64,000 nucleotides of DNA from Pseudomonas endophytica (GCF_001411475.1 NZ_LLWH01000220.1:1-64000), one strand, 5' to 3'; positions 52,089 through 62,281 are shown, counted from the first letter of the stretch. Notes: generated by a model from the sequence alone, not told the origin. Program-made: numbers and translations.

Positions 52089-53157
52089 ATTCGCCTGGCC
52101 ATGGCTTTTTGCCTTGTTGCCACTGCCGTGGTTGATGCGCTGGCTGCTACCGGCTGCCGATAGCGGCGAAGCAGCACTTAAAGTCAGCTTTCTAAATGAT
52201 CTTGAAGCGCTGGCTCGGCGTAAAGCGCGCCCTGTCCTGCCCTCATTGCGTCAGCAAACCCCTTACGTGCTGCTGTGGCTGCTGCTGTTAACCGCCGCAG
52301 CCCGCCCACAATGGCTCGGCGAGCCCTTACCCATTGCGGCCAGTGGTCGCGACTTATTGGTGGCCGTGGACGTATCGGGATCAATGGACTACCCCGATAT
52401 GCAGTGGCACGACGAAGACATCACTCGCATCGACTCCGTCAAAAAACTACTGGGCGACTTTTTGGAGCATCGCGAGGGCGACCGGGTCGGTCTTATCCTG
52501 TTTGGTAGTCAGGCTTATCTGCAAGCACCTCTTACCTTTGATCGTCATACCGTACGAACTTGGCTAGATGAAGCGCGCATCGGTATTGCAGGTAAAAATA
52601 CCGCTATTGGAGATGCCATTGGCTTGGCCCTCAAACGGCTGCGCCAACGCCCCGCACAAAGCCGAGTGCTGATTTTGGTCACAGACGGCGCCAACAACGG
52701 CGGGCAGATAGACCCTCTGACCGCTGCACGTTTGGCAGCGCAAGAAGGTGTCAGGATCTACCCCATCGGGGTGGGAGCCGATCCGCAAGAAAACTCCAAT
52801 AAGGGCCTGTTCAGCATTAATCCTGGGGTTGACCTGGATGAGCCGGCCATGGAAGAAATTGCCCGTATCACCGGTGGGCGGTACTTTCGCGCCCGCGACG
52901 GCGATGAGCTGTCCGCCATCAAAGACACCCTCGACCAGCTCGAACCCATCGCCCAACAGCCCACTCAGGCTCGTCCGGCAACAGCGCTTTACAGTTGGCC
53001 ATTGGCAGGCGCTTTGCTATTGAGCGTTCTGTTAGTCATTCGCGAAATATGGCCCAACCATCCGTTGCAACGTTTACTGAGCAAAAAACACTTTCTGCAT
53101 CAGCATCCTGAATGGCGCTCACGCCTTAAACGTCTGCGTCTGCGGAGGCGTCGATGA
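52081..53157 (+). CDS. batA: VWA domain membrane protein BatA
   Basis: A 358-residue protein with N-terminal membrane segments (residues about 5-25 and 60-75), a VWA domain with the MIDAS motif DVSGSMD (Asp97, Ser99, Ser101), FGSQAYLQAPLTFD, LVTDGANNGG, and a C-terminal helix near 315-335. The DUF4381 gene overlaps its start by eight bases (ATG 52081). BatA and BatB-type proteins support aerotolerance in Bacteroides and envelope stability elsewhere. It overlaps the next VWA gene by ATGA. Confidence 0.87.
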   Translation: MYEFAWPWLFALLPLPWLMRWLLPAADSGEAALKVSFLNDLEALARRKARPVLPSLRQQTPYVLLWLLLLTAAARPQWLGEPLPIAASGRDLLVAVDVSGSMDYPDMQWHDEDITRIDSVKKLLGDFLEHREGDRVGLILFGSQAYLQAPLTFDRHTVRTWLDEARIGIAGKNTAIGDAIGLALKRLRQRPAQSRVLILVTDGANNGGQIDPLTAARLAAQEGVRIYPIGVGADPQENSNKGLFSINPGVDLDEPAMEEIARITGGRYFRARDGDELSAIKDTLDQLEPIAQQPTQARPATALYSWPLAGALLLSVLLVIREIWPNHPLQRLLSKKHFLHQHPEWRSRLKRLRLRRRR

Positions 53158-54896
53158 GCGCACTCTGGCCACACTGGTTTCGTCCCGAATGGCTGTTGGC
53201 TTTGCCGCTCCTGGGTTGGCTGTTGTGCAAGCTCTGGCATCGACAAAAACGTGCGGGTCGTTGGCAGATGATCCTGCCCGAAGCTTTTCATCGCGTACTG
53301 CTCAGCGGCGGTCATAGCCGCGACAGCAAACTGCCTTGGGTTGCACTGGGGTTGGCTTGGTTGTTGGCCCTCTTCGCCTTAACAGGGCCGAGCTGGGAAC
53401 GCGTGGAGCAGGCCGCGCAAAAGCCGGCTGACCCGTTGATCGTGATGCTTGAGCTGACTCCCGAAATGCTCGCTACGGACAGCCCACCTAATCGGTTAGA
53501 GCAAGCGCGGCGAAAACTCTACGACCTGCTGCAAAGCCGCAATGATTCGCAGACCGCAATCATTGTCTATGCAGGAAGCGCACATACGCTGGTGCCGCTG
53601 TCTGATGACATGGCCACTAGCCGCAATCTGCTAGAAGCCGTTAAGCCTTCGATCATGCCGCAACCCGGCAATCGTGCAGACTTGGCCGTGATCAAAGCCC
53701 TCAAGCTGCTGGATCAAGGTGCCCTCGGCGAAGGTCGCCTGTTGCTCGTTGCCTCATCGCTAAGCGAGCAAGAGCGCGCAGGGATTCGTCAGGCGCTTGA
53801 TGGCCGCGCGACGCCGCTGCTGATACTGGGCGTTGGCACCCGCGAAGGCTCGCCGGTGGTCGAAGAGAACGGCGAATTCTTGAAAGATGCCAAGGGCGCG
53901 ATTTTCATGCCGCGCCTAGACAGCCCGAGCCTGCGCACCTTTGCCCAAAGTGTGGGTGGGCAGTATCGACAAGCGCGACTCGATGACAACGATTTGCGCA
54001 ATTTAGGTTTACTGGACGGGCCGCAGCACGTGCGTGACGACGCTCAGACCCTGCGCTTGGACACTTGGTCTGATCAAGGTTATTGGTTGATCTTACCGCT
54101 GCTACTGTTAGCCGCGTGCGCAGGTCGCCGTGGCTGGCTGTTTTGCTTGCCATTATTGTTGATGTCGCCTCAACCCAGCTATGCACTCAGCTTCGCTGAT
54201 CTATGGCTACGACCCGATCAACAAGGTCAACGCCTGCTGGAACAGAAACAACCCTTACAGGCACTTGAGCATTTTAAAGATCCGCTTTGGCAAGGTTTAG
54301 CGCTGTATCAAGCCGCAGATTACAAAGGTGCCGCTCAGCGTTTTGCCGAGGTCAACAGCGCCAGTGCGCACTACAATCGCGGTAATGCACTGGCAATGAG
54401 TGGCGAACTTGAAGCGTCTATTGACGCCTATGAGCAAGCTTTGGAGTTACAGCCAGACTTGGAAGTCGCAGCGCAAAACAAAGCGTTGATCGAGCAATTG
54501 CTAGAGCAGCAGCGCGAGCAGAACACGCCGCCAGACAATAAAACGCCCGAGAATACGGCCGAACCTGAGCCCACCGAGCCATCGGAACACAACAGCAGTG
54601 CCACCACTCACGGTGAAAGCGGCCAGCACGAAGAAAGCAGCACCGCCAGTGATCCTGCGGCCGAAGCCAACGCCGATGAATCAAACCAGGCACCGCCCAC
54701 AGCCTCTACTATGCCTGATAGCGAACGCAGCGATGAATCGACTCAGCTCCCGCCTACCGCCCCTACCGATGAGTTGGACGACGAGCAACATCAGGCGCTT
54801 GAGCACTGGCTTAGACAGATTCCTGACAACCCCAGCGAATTACTGCGACGAAAATTTTGGTACGAACAGCAGCAACATCAGGACACGTCTCAATGA
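53154..54896 (+). CDS. VWA-TPR fusion protein (BatB-BatC type)
   Basis: A 580-residue protein: two N-terminal membrane helices (about 15-30 and 60-80), a VWA domain (about 90-290), a second membrane region (about 305-335), TPR repeats (about 400-450) with YNRGNALAMSGELEASIDAYEQALEL, and an acidic low-complexity tail (455-545). The MIDAS position reads LELTPEM, so the DxSxS metal motif is lost and metal binding is doubtful. In many species BatB (VWA) and BatC (TPR) are separate genes. It overlaps batA and batD by ATGA. Confidence 0.85.
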   Translation: MSALWPHWFRPEWLLALPLLGWLLCKLWHRQKRAGRWQMILPEAFHRVLLSGGHSRDSKLPWVALGLAWLLALFALTGPSWERVEQAAQKPADPLIVMLELTPEMLATDSPPNRLEQARRKLYDLLQSRNDSQTAIIVYAGSAHTLVPLSDDMATSRNLLEAVKPSIMPQPGNRADLAVIKALKLLDQGALGEGRLLLVASSLSEQERAGIRQALDGRATPLLILGVGTREGSPVVEENGEFLKDAKGAIFMPRLDSPSLRTFAQSVGGQYRQARLDDNDLRNLGLLDGPQHVRDDAQTLRLDTWSDQGYWLILPLLLLAACAGRRGWLFCLPLLLMSPQPSYALSFADLWLRPDQQGQRLLEQKQPLQALEHFKDPLWQGLALYQAADYKGAAQRFAEVNSASAHYNRGNALAMSGELEASIDAYEQALELQPDLEVAAQNKALIEQLLEQQREQNTPPDNKTPENTAEPEPTEPSEHNSSATTHGESGQHEESSTASDPAAEANADESNQAPPTASTMPDSERSDESTQLPPTAPTDELDDEQHQALEHWLRQIPDNPSELLRRKFWYEQQQHQDTSQ

Positions 54897-56527
54897 ATCG
54901 CTTCTGCGTTTTACTCTTTTTGCTCTGTTGCTGGACGTTACCGGCCCAAGCACTGGGACTGATCGCCAGTGTTGATCGCGATCAACTCAACTCAGGGGAA
55001 ACCGTCGAGCTCACCCTTGAGTCCAACGACGCCACATTATTCGGCAAGCCGGACCTGACGCCGCTGGACAATCTTTTTGAAGTGCGCGGCACGCGGCAGG
55101 TCAACCAACTGACCACGCTCAACGACGATAACCAAGCCACCACGCGCTGGATTATCACCCTGCAACCCAAGCAAACAGGCAGCGTGACCATACCGTCACT
55201 GCAAGTGGGTGATTATCACAGCCTGCCGATCAAGCTGAGCGTGACTCAAAGCAGCACCAGTGATGCCGAACTAGCCCCCGTGTTTATTGAGGCCAGCCTC
55301 GATCAACCGAGCGTTTACGTGCAAGCCCAAGCGATATTGACCCTGCGCGTTTACCACTCGGTGGCGCTGTACGACGACAGCAACCTGACGCCATTACACC
55401 TGCAAGATGCCATCGTTGAGCAACTGGGCGACTCTCGTACCTATGAAAAACTGATCAATGGCGTGCGCCACGGCGTGATCGAAGTGCGTTACGGCATCTA
55501 CCCTCAGCACAGTGGCGAAATGCTGGTCCCCGCTCTGACCTTTAGCGCCACACAGGTCGACAGCCAGCCAAACCAAGCCCCCGTGCCCAATAATCCAAAG
55601 CCTGGAAAAATGGTGCATGTGGTCTCAGCGCAGATCCCCTTGCAGGTTAAACCCAAGCCTGAAGACTACCCGGCTACGTCAGCTTGGTTACCAGCCCGCA
55701 GCCTGAGTTTGAGTGAAACCTGGAACCCCGAGCCGGACCACTGCAAGGTGGGCGACTCACTCACACGAACCTTAACCCTCAAGGCCGAGGGCCTGTCCAG
55801 CGCTCAACTGCCGCCGCTGCCTGCAACCGACGTTAATGGTTTGCGGCGCTACCCAGACTTGCCACAGTTGAGCAATCAAGTCACCGATAACGGGATGTTG
55901 GGCAGTCGTGAAGAACGTGAAGCGCTGGTGCCAACTCGTATCGGCCAGGTGGAGCTGCCCGCCGTTGAAGTGGTGTGGTGGAACACCCATGAGGACCGAC
56001 TGGAGCGCAGTTACCTGCCCGCGCGTACTTTGCAGGTCGCAGCTAACGCTAGCTTGGCTGCGCAGATAGCGATAGAAAAAGAACCTGGCGCGTTTAGCGA
56101 AGACTCAAGCCTATGGTTGTGGCAGCTCAGCACATTGCTGCTGGCGTGCAGCACATTGATAGGCTTTGGCCTGTGGTGGAGAGCCCGCCGAAAACCGGCA
56201 ATTATGCGCGCCTCGCAGACCGGTCCAAGCCCGCGAACGCTGCTCGACGATATCAAGCGCGCCAGCCTGGCCAATGACCCGCATGCCACACGCCAAGCGC
56301 TCGATGCTTGGGCACGCCAACAACCTGAAACATTAGCCGAAATGGCGGCGCGGTTTGTACTGCTGTCCGATGCGTTGGACGGTCTGAACGGCGCGCTCTA
56401 CAGCGAAACCGGCCACTACTGGCAAGGTGAAGAGTTGTGGAAAGCGATTCGCAGCATTCCGGCCGCCGAGCGCGAGCACGACGTAAGCAGCGAGGCGAGT
56501 AGCCTGCCGCCGCTTTACCCCAAATAA
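54893..56527 (+). CDS. batD: BatD-like protein
   Basis: A 544-residue exported protein. The N-terminal signal (RFCVLLFLLCCWTLPAQALG) is followed by several Ig-like beta domains (SVDRDQLNSGETVELTLESND, RWIITLQPKQTGSVTIPSLQVG), and a C-terminal membrane helix at about residues 405-430 with a cytoplasmic tail. It matches the BatD (oxygen tolerance protein) family, a membrane-anchored partner of BatA/B. The ATG at 54893 lies in the ATGA overlap. It ends the MoxR operon; a REPIN follows. Confidence 0.85.
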   Translation: MNRFCVLLFLLCCWTLPAQALGLIASVDRDQLNSGETVELTLESNDATLFGKPDLTPLDNLFEVRGTRQVNQLTTLNDDNQATTRWIITLQPKQTGSVTIPSLQVGDYHSLPIKLSVTQSSTSDAELAPVFIEASLDQPSVYVQAQAILTLRVYHSVALYDDSNLTPLHLQDAIVEQLGDSRTYEKLINGVRHGVIEVRYGIYPQHSGEMLVPALTFSATQVDSQPNQAPVPNNPKPGKMVHVVSAQIPLQVKPKPEDYPATSAWLPARSLSLSETWNPEPDHCKVGDSLTRTLTLKAEGLSSAQLPPLPATDVNGLRRYPDLPQLSNQVTDNGMLGSREEREALVPTRIGQVELPAVEVVWWNTHEDRLERSYLPARTLQVAANASLAAQIAIEKEPGAFSEDSSLWLWQLSTLLLACSTLIGFGLWWRARRKPAIMRASQTGPSPRTLLDDIKRASLANDPHATRQALDAWARQQPETLAEMAARFVLLSDALDGLNGALYSETGHYWQGEELWKAIRSIPAAEREHDVSSEASSLPPLYPK

Positions 56528-56548
56528 TCGCCTAACCGGTGACCTTCC

Positions 56549-56615
56549 TGTAGGAGTTGCCGAAGACTGCGATCTTTTGATCTTTTAAAGATCGCAGCCT
56601 TCGGCAGCTCCTACA
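56549..56615. repeat. REPIN (near-perfect inverted REP pair)
   Basis: Left arm from TGTAGGAGTTGCCGAAG and right arm ending CTTCGGCAGCTCCTACA are inverted copies, with only two mismatches over 29 bases; the inner GATCTTT/AAAGATC joins them through a short loop. This is the P. fluorescens-type REP doublet found at many gene ends. It lies between batD and sbcD. Confidence 0.85.
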
Positions 56616-56645
56616 CGGCATTACCCTTTTCGAACGGATTTTGTT

Positions 56646-57890
56646 ATGCGCCTGTTTCACACCTCCGACTGGCACTTGGGGCAAAACCTCCATGGCCAGG
56701 AACGCGACTTCGAACATGCTTGCTTTTTGAGCTGGCTGCTCACCCAACTGGCCACTGTACAACCCGATGTACTGCTGATTGCCGGTGATATTTTTGACAC
56801 CGTCAACCCACCGGTCAAAGCCCAAGAACGGCTCTACGACTTCATCGTCAGCGCCCATGAACTGCAACCTAAACTGACCATCGTGATGATCGCCGGCAAC
56901 CACGACTCCGGTTCACGGATCGAGCTGCCTGCGCCCCTGATGCGTCGTTTACGCACCCACGCGCTGGGCCGGGTGTTGTGGCTCGATGACGGCCAACTGG
57001 ATGCCGAACGCCTGTTAATCCCGCTGCCCGACGCCAGCGGCGAAATCGCCGCATGGTGCTTGGCACTGCCGTTCTTGCGCCCCGCCGAAGTCACTGGCGC
57101 CCACTTGGGGGATGACTACCTGCGGGGTATTGGGCAGGTTCACGAATGGCTGATCGAAGCTGCCAACGCCAAACGCACGCCTGGGCAGGCATTAATTGCC
57201 ATCAGCCACGCGCACATGGCGGGCGGCTCAGTCTCAGAAGACTCCGAACGTAGCTTGATTATCGGTAACGCCGAAGCGCTGCCCGCCAGCTTATTCGGCC
57301 CTAGCATCAGCTATGTGGCGCTGGGTCATCTACACAAGCCCCAACGGGTCAATAGCGAAGAGCGTATTCGCTATTGCGGCTCGCCCATCCCGTTGTCGTT
57401 TTCAGAGATCCGCTACCCGCATCAGATTCTCGATGTCACACTCGACGGCGAAACTCTGGTCAGCGTCGAAACACGCTTAATCCCCCGAGCGGTCAACCTG
57501 CAACGCATCGGCCCCGCGCCGCTGGCAGACATTCTTAGGCAATTGGCCGACCTGCCAGACATTGACCTGTTGGCCGACACCCAGCGGCAACCATGGCTCG
57601 AAATACGAATCAAGCTGGATGAGCCGCAGCCTGACTTGCGCCAACAAATTGAAAGCGTCTTGCAAGGCAAAGCGGTGCGTTTAGTGCGCATCAGCGCCGA
57701 ATACGCGGGCAACGGCAGCCGCAGAGTAGATGACGACACTGCACGGTTAATCGAACTCGACCAACTGACGCCCCAAGAGCTGTTCAGCCGCGCGTGGAAG
57801 GACAACTACGGCAGCGACGCCTGCGAGCAAACCCTCAAAGATTTTGCCGTGCTGCTGCAAGACGTTCAGATGGAAGGTGAACAGCCATGA
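56646..57890 (+). CDS. sbcD: Exonuclease SbcCD subunit D
   Basis: A 414-residue metallophosphoesterase nuclease. Metal motifs are HTSDWHLG (Asp8, His10), AGDIFD, AGNHDSG and ISHAHMAGG, with a late LGHLHKPQ. With SbcC it degrades hairpins and DNA ends and resolves palindromes in replication. The ATG at 56646 starts the first metal motif and the stop overlaps the sbcC start by ATGA. C-terminal capping domain is complete. Confidence 0.95.
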   Translation: MRLFHTSDWHLGQNLHGQERDFEHACFLSWLLTQLATVQPDVLLIAGDIFDTVNPPVKAQERLYDFIVSAHELQPKLTIVMIAGNHDSGSRIELPAPLMRRLRTHALGRVLWLDDGQLDAERLLIPLPDASGEIAAWCLALPFLRPAEVTGAHLGDDYLRGIGQVHEWLIEAANAKRTPGQALIAISHAHMAGGSVSEDSERSLIIGNAEALPASLFGPSISYVALGHLHKPQRVNSEERIRYCGSPIPLSFSEIRYPHQILDVTLDGETLVSVETRLIPRAVNLQRIGPAPLADILRQLADLPDIDLLADTQRQPWLEIRIKLDEPQPDLRQQIESVLQGKAVRLVRISAEYAGNGSRRVDDDTARLIELDQLTPQELFSRAWKDNYGSDACEQTLKDFAVLLQDVQMEGEQP

Positions 57891-60800
57891 AAATTCTCGC
57901 CATCCGCCTAAAAAACTTGGCCTCACTGGCCGGTCCTTTTGAGCTAGATTTCACCGCGGAGCCTTTGGCCAGTGCTGGATTATTTGCCATCACCGGCCCC
58001 ACAGGCGCCGGTAAAAGCACCTTGCTTGATGCACTGTGCCTGGCCTTATTTGGCGCTGTACCACGTCTGAGCAACACCGGCCGCGACGCCAAAGTCCCGG
58101 ACGCCGATGGCGAAATCGGCACAGGTGACCCGCGTACCCTGCTGCGCCGAGGCACTGGCGAAGGCTACGCCGAGGTTGATTTTATGGGCATTGATGGCCG
58201 TCGCTATCGCGCCCGCTGGGAAGCCAACCGCGCCCGCGAAAAGGCCAATGGCAAGCTGCAAGCCAGTCGTCAAAGCCTACGCGACTTGGACAGCGATCAA
58301 CTACTGGCCAGTCAGAAAGGCGATTACAAGCAGCAGTTGGAATCCCGCCTGGGCCTCAACTTTGAACAGTTCACCCGGGCCGTGATGCTGGCACAGAGCG
58401 AATTCAGCGCCTTTTTAAAGGCCGATGACAACGAACGCAGTGAACTGCTAGAAAAGCTCACCGATACCGCGCTGTACACCCGCCTCGGCAAGCGGGCTTT
58501 TGACAAGGCTAAAGAAGCTCGCGACGCCCACAAGCAACTGCATGATCAGGCGCTCGGCGTTACACCGCTCGAACCCCAAGCCCGCGCTGAACTGGACCAC
58601 CGTTTTAGTGAAGCGCAACAGCAGCTTAAAATCCAAAACGCTCAGCTCAAGCAGCTTGAAGCACAACATACTTGGCTCAAAACCCTGAGTGACCTGCAAA
58701 GCCAGCAACACAGTGCTGCCGAACAACTTCAGCAGGCAAACAGCCAGTGGAATAACCAAGCAGAGCAACGCCAGACCCTCGAGGTATTGGAGCAATTAGC
58801 GCCCCAGCGCCATCAGTTCATTCGTGTGGCAGAGCTTGAGGTGCAACTGAGTCCGCTGGCGACGCTCATCGCAGAGCAGTTGCAACAGCAAACCGAACTG
58901 GAGCAGCATCAAAAGCAACTCGAACTCGCTCTACACACTGCGCAAGAGGCTGCCAGCCTGGCGCAGTCCGATCAGCGAGATAGCGCACCGCAGTTGCAAA
59001 AAGCCCATCTTGAGCAAGCCAACCTCAGTCGATTGACTCAAACCCTTCAAGCACAACAAACCCTCAAACAACAAGTTGAGGAGGCCTGTGCAGAAGGTCA
59101 AAAAGGCTTAAACGCCCTGCTCGAGCGACAGCAGCAAAGCACAGAACGTTTGGCTCAGATCGCCGCACAACTAGAGCACAGTACCGAGCTTGCACCGCTG
59201 ACCAATGCCTGGGACGGCTATCGTCGTGGGCTTGCGCAGTTAGTACGCCTGAGTACGACCCTGAACAAAGGCCGCGAAGAGTTACCCGCTCTGGAACAAC
59301 GCGCCCGCGAGGCAACCCAGCAGCTCACCGAATTGCGCAGCAGTCTGGAGATTTTGTTTGAAGAGGCCGATGCCGAACCACAAGCCATCAACGAGCAAAT
59401 CCAGACCCTCGGCAGCCTGTTAGCTGACTACCGCCAGCAACAACGGGCCTTTGAAGATTTACAGCGCTTGTGCAGCAGCCAGTCGGCGTTGCAAGCACGC
59501 TTAGACGCCTTGCAACTCAAGTTGCAAACCCTGCACGCCGATCGCGAGCAACTGGTCGATCAAGGCACCCGCACCAAGAAAGAATTCGAGGCCGCCGAGC
59601 AAGCCTTGCGCGTCACTCAGCAACTGCTAGAACGCCAGCGTCTGGCCCGCAGCGCGAGCGTAGAAGAGCTGCGCGCACAACTGCAAGACGACCAACCCTG
59701 CCCCGTCTGCGGCAGCCATGAGCATCCGTATCACCAGCCCGAGGCGTTGCTGCAGAGCCTGTCGCGGTTTGACGAGCAAGAAGAAGCCAACGCTCGTGCG
59801 ACCGTCGACGCACTTAAAGAAACACTGATTCAGTTGCGTGAAAAGGTCGGTGGCGTCAACGCACAACACCGCGAGCTCTTGCAGCAACATCAACAGATCA
59901 TCGACGAACAACAGGCACTCGCCCCAAGCCTAGAGGCGCATGCGCAGTATTCACAATGGCACGCACAAGACCCGGCCGAACGTGACGCTTGGCTGACTAA
60001 GCGCTTAAGCCAACTGCAACACAGCATCCATCAGGACGAACAGCGGCAAAGCATATTGCTGGCTCTGCAAAAAGAAGCCGCCACGTTGCAACAGCAACTC
60101 CAACGCGGCACCGAAGCCAGTCAGCAAGCGAGCCTGCAACTCAGCGAGCAGCAACAACACCTCAAGGCAGATACCCTGCGTTTTGATGAGGAACTGGCTG
60201 GGTTCACCAGCCTGCTACCTGAAACCACCGTGGCGGCGCTGCGCGAGAATCCTTCTGCCAGCTTTATGGCACTTGATCAGCAAGTGACCCATCGGCTGGA
60301 GCAATTGGATCAGCAGCGTGATGAACAGTCTGAACAGACCGAACGCGCCAGCCGCATCGAACGTGAACAGTACCAGCAAGCCACTCAAACCGAACAACGC
60401 GAAACCCTGCAGCGCAGCGTGGCCGAATTGCTCGACCAGCAGCACACAGCTGAGCAAGCGCTCAAGCAATTGCTCGGTGAACACCACAGTGTCGAACACT
60501 GGCAGCAACAACTCGAACAGGCCGTTGAGCAGGCTCGCCACGCCCAAACCCAAGCCAGCGAAGCCTTGCAAACAACCGCCAACCAACGGGTAAAACTGGC
60601 CGCCGAGCTGAAGGCGCAGCAAGAGCGGCTGCACGCGCTGCAACATGAACACGCAGCCTTAAGCGCCCAAGTCGAGCAGTGGCGCGCCCAGCACACCGCG
60701 CTCGACACGGCCCGGCTGCAACAATTGATCAACTTCGACGACTCGCACATCCGCGACCTGCGTCAGCAGTTGCAGGCCAGTGAAAAAGCCGTAGCGCAAG

Positions 60801-61528
60801 CCCGCGTCCTACTGCAAGAGCGCGAGCAACGCCTCAGCCAGCATCAGGCTCAGGCCAATGGCAACCTCGACGCCGTTGCACTTGATCAAGCACTGAGTGG
60901 GCTGAACGTCTTAATTCTGGCCAGCGAGCAGCAGGCGGCAGAATTGCGGGCACAACAGGCTGAGGACCAGCGCCGCAAAGACGCCAATCAAGCGCTAGCA
61001 CAACGCATCGCTCAGGCGTATGACGAATGGCAGCGTTGGGCGCGCTTGAGCGACCTAATTGGCTCGGGCACGGGCGACAAATTCCGCAAGATCGCTCAAG
61101 CCTATAACCTCGATTTATTGGTACATCACGCCAACGTTCAACTGCGCCAACTGGTTAAGCGCTATCGCCTCAAGCGCGGCGGCAGCATGCTCGGGTTATT
61201 GGTGATGGACATTGAAATGGGTGATGAACTGCGCTCAGTCCACTCACTGTCTGGTGGGGAAACGTTCTTGGTATCGTTGGCTCTGGCCTTGGGCCTGGCG
61301 TCGATGGCTTCAAGTACCTTGAGAATTGAGTCGCTGTTTATCGACGAAGGCTTTGGTAGCCTTGATCCTGAGTCTTTGCAGTTGGCAATGGACGCACTTG
61401 ATGGGCTGCAAGCCCAAGGGCGCAAGGTTGGAGTAATTTCCCACGTGCAGGAAATGCATGAGCGCATCCCGGTACAAATCCAAGTAAGACGCCAAGGTAA
61501 TGGTTTGAGCACGTTGGAGGTCAAATGA
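57887..61528 (+). CDS. sbcC: Exonuclease SbcCD subunit C
   Basis: A 1213-residue SMC-like ATPase. Walker A GPTGAGKST lies near residues 38-46, long coiled coils rich in Gln, Glu, Leu and Ala follow on both sides of the zinc hook CPVCGSHEH (Cys605, Cys608), and the C-terminal lobe has the signature LSGGETF (about 1122) and Walker B LFIDEGFGSLD. E. coli SbcC has 1048 residues, so the coiled coils here are longer, as usual in Pseudomonas. Overlaps sbcD and the GST gene by ATGA. Confidence 0.95.
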   Translation: MKILAIRLKNLASLAGPFELDFTAEPLASAGLFAITGPTGAGKSTLLDALCLALFGAVPRLSNTGRDAKVPDADGEIGTGDPRTLLRRGTGEGYAEVDFMGIDGRRYRARWEANRAREKANGKLQASRQSLRDLDSDQLLASQKGDYKQQLESRLGLNFEQFTRAVMLAQSEFSAFLKADDNERSELLEKLTDTALYTRLGKRAFDKAKEARDAHKQLHDQALGVTPLEPQARAELDHRFSEAQQQLKIQNAQLKQLEAQHTWLKTLSDLQSQQHSAAEQLQQANSQWNNQAEQRQTLEVLEQLAPQRHQFIRVAELEVQLSPLATLIAEQLQQQTELEQHQKQLELALHTAQEAASLAQSDQRDSAPQLQKAHLEQANLSRLTQTLQAQQTLKQQVEEACAEGQKGLNALLERQQQSTERLAQIAAQLEHSTELAPLTNAWDGYRRGLAQLVRLSTTLNKGREELPALEQRAREATQQLTELRSSLEILFEEADAEPQAINEQIQTLGSLLADYRQQQRAFEDLQRLCSSQSALQARLDALQLKLQTLHADREQLVDQGTRTKKEFEAAEQALRVTQQLLERQRLARSASVEELRAQLQDDQPCPVCGSHEHPYHQPEALLQSLSRFDEQEEANARATVDALKETLIQLREKVGGVNAQHRELLQQHQQIIDEQQALAPSLEAHAQYSQWHAQDPAERDAWLTKRLSQLQHSIHQDEQRQSILLALQKEAATLQQQLQRGTEASQQASLQLSEQQQHLKADTLRFDEELAGFTSLLPETTVAALRENPSASFMALDQQVTHRLEQLDQQRDEQSEQTERASRIEREQYQQATQTEQRETLQRSVAELLDQQHTAEQALKQLLGEHHSVEHWQQQLEQAVEQARHAQTQASEALQTTANQRVKLAAELKAQQERLHALQHEHAALSAQVEQWRAQHTALDTARLQQLINFDDSHIRDLRQQLQASEKAVAQARVLLQEREQRLSQHQAQANGNLDAVALDQALSGLNVLILASEQQAAELRAQQAEDQRRKDANQALAQRIAQAYDEWQRWARLSDLIGSGTGDKFRKIAQAYNLDLLVHHANVQLRQLVKRYRLKRGGSMLGLLVMDIEMGDELRSVHSLSGGETFLVSLALALGLASMASSTLRIESLFIDEGFGSLDPESLQLAMDALDGLQAQGRKVGVISHVQEMHERIPVQIQVRRQGNGLSTLEVK

Positions 61529-62112
61529 TCGGTCACGTGCTGTATTCCTTCCGCCGTTGCCCGTATGCCATGCGCGCGCGTATGGCGCTGCGTTACAGCG
61601 GCGTGGCGTTGTCGATCATTGAAGTCAGCCTAAAAGCCAAACCTGCCGAGATGCTGGCACTCTCGCCCAAAGGCACCGTGCCGGTGCTGGCCTGTGCTGA
61701 TGGGCAGGTTATTGAACAAAGCCTGGAGATCATGCTCTGGGCGTTGGCTCAGCATGACCCGGACCACTGGCTTGGGCCAGACAGTAGCGCGTTGATCGAA
61801 GAAAACGACCAAGTCTTCAAGGGCAGTCTGGATCGTTACAAATACGCGATCCGCTACCCGGAGCACCCGATGGAGCATTATCGGGCGCAAGGCGCTGAAT
61901 TTTTGCAGCGGCTGGAAGACAGACTCGAACAGACGCCCTATTTGGCTGGCGGCACATTGAGCTTGGCAGACGTGGCGCTCGCACCGTTTATACGCCAGTT
62001 CGCCCATGTGGATCGCCAATGGTTTACCGAAGCGCCCTACCCGCGGCTGAATGCTTGGTTGGAGCGCTTTTTAGCGTCCGAGCTGTTCACCTCAGTGATG
62101 CGCCCCGTGTAG
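61525..62112 (+). CDS. Glutathione S-transferase family protein
   Basis: A 195-residue protein with an N-terminal thioredoxin fold (YSFRRCPYAMRARMALRYSG, then SPKGTVPVLACADGQVIEQSLEIMLW) and a C-terminal helical domain (GGTLSLADVALAPFIRQFAHVD). The start overlaps the sbcC stop by ATGA, so it is transcribed with sbcDC. Substrate is unknown. A cysteine in RRCPYAMR sits at the catalytic position, as in omega-like or GrxB-like members. Confidence 0.85.
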   Translation: MIGHVLYSFRRCPYAMRARMALRYSGVALSIIEVSLKAKPAEMLALSPKGTVPVLACADGQVIEQSLEIMLWALAQHDPDHWLGPDSSALIEENDQVFKGSLDRYKYAIRYPEHPMEHYRAQGAEFLQRLEDRLEQTPYLAGGTLSLADVALAPFIRQFAHVDRQWFTEAPYPRLNAWLERFLASELFTSVMRPV

Positions 62113-62116
62113 CCGA

Positions 62117-62176
62117 TGACGAAGGCTGCGATCTTTTGATGTTGCGCAAGAAGATCGCAGGCTGCGCCAGCGCCTA
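62117..62176. repeat. REP-type palindrome
   Basis: CTGCGATCTT (62126-62135) pairs perfectly with AAGATCGCAG (62151-62160), and the right side GCGCCAGCGCCTACA carries the usual REP end. The left end (GATGACGAAGG) is diverged. It lies between the GST gene and the convergent lactonase gene. Confidence 0.75.
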
Positions 62177-62281
62177 CATAAATTGAGATGCACCCAACTT
62201 CCGTGCGCGACAGCGCGGCGTCTGGACGACAGGGAATCTCCTAAGGGTGAACAGCGCCGCAGATACCCACTGCGGCACGTG

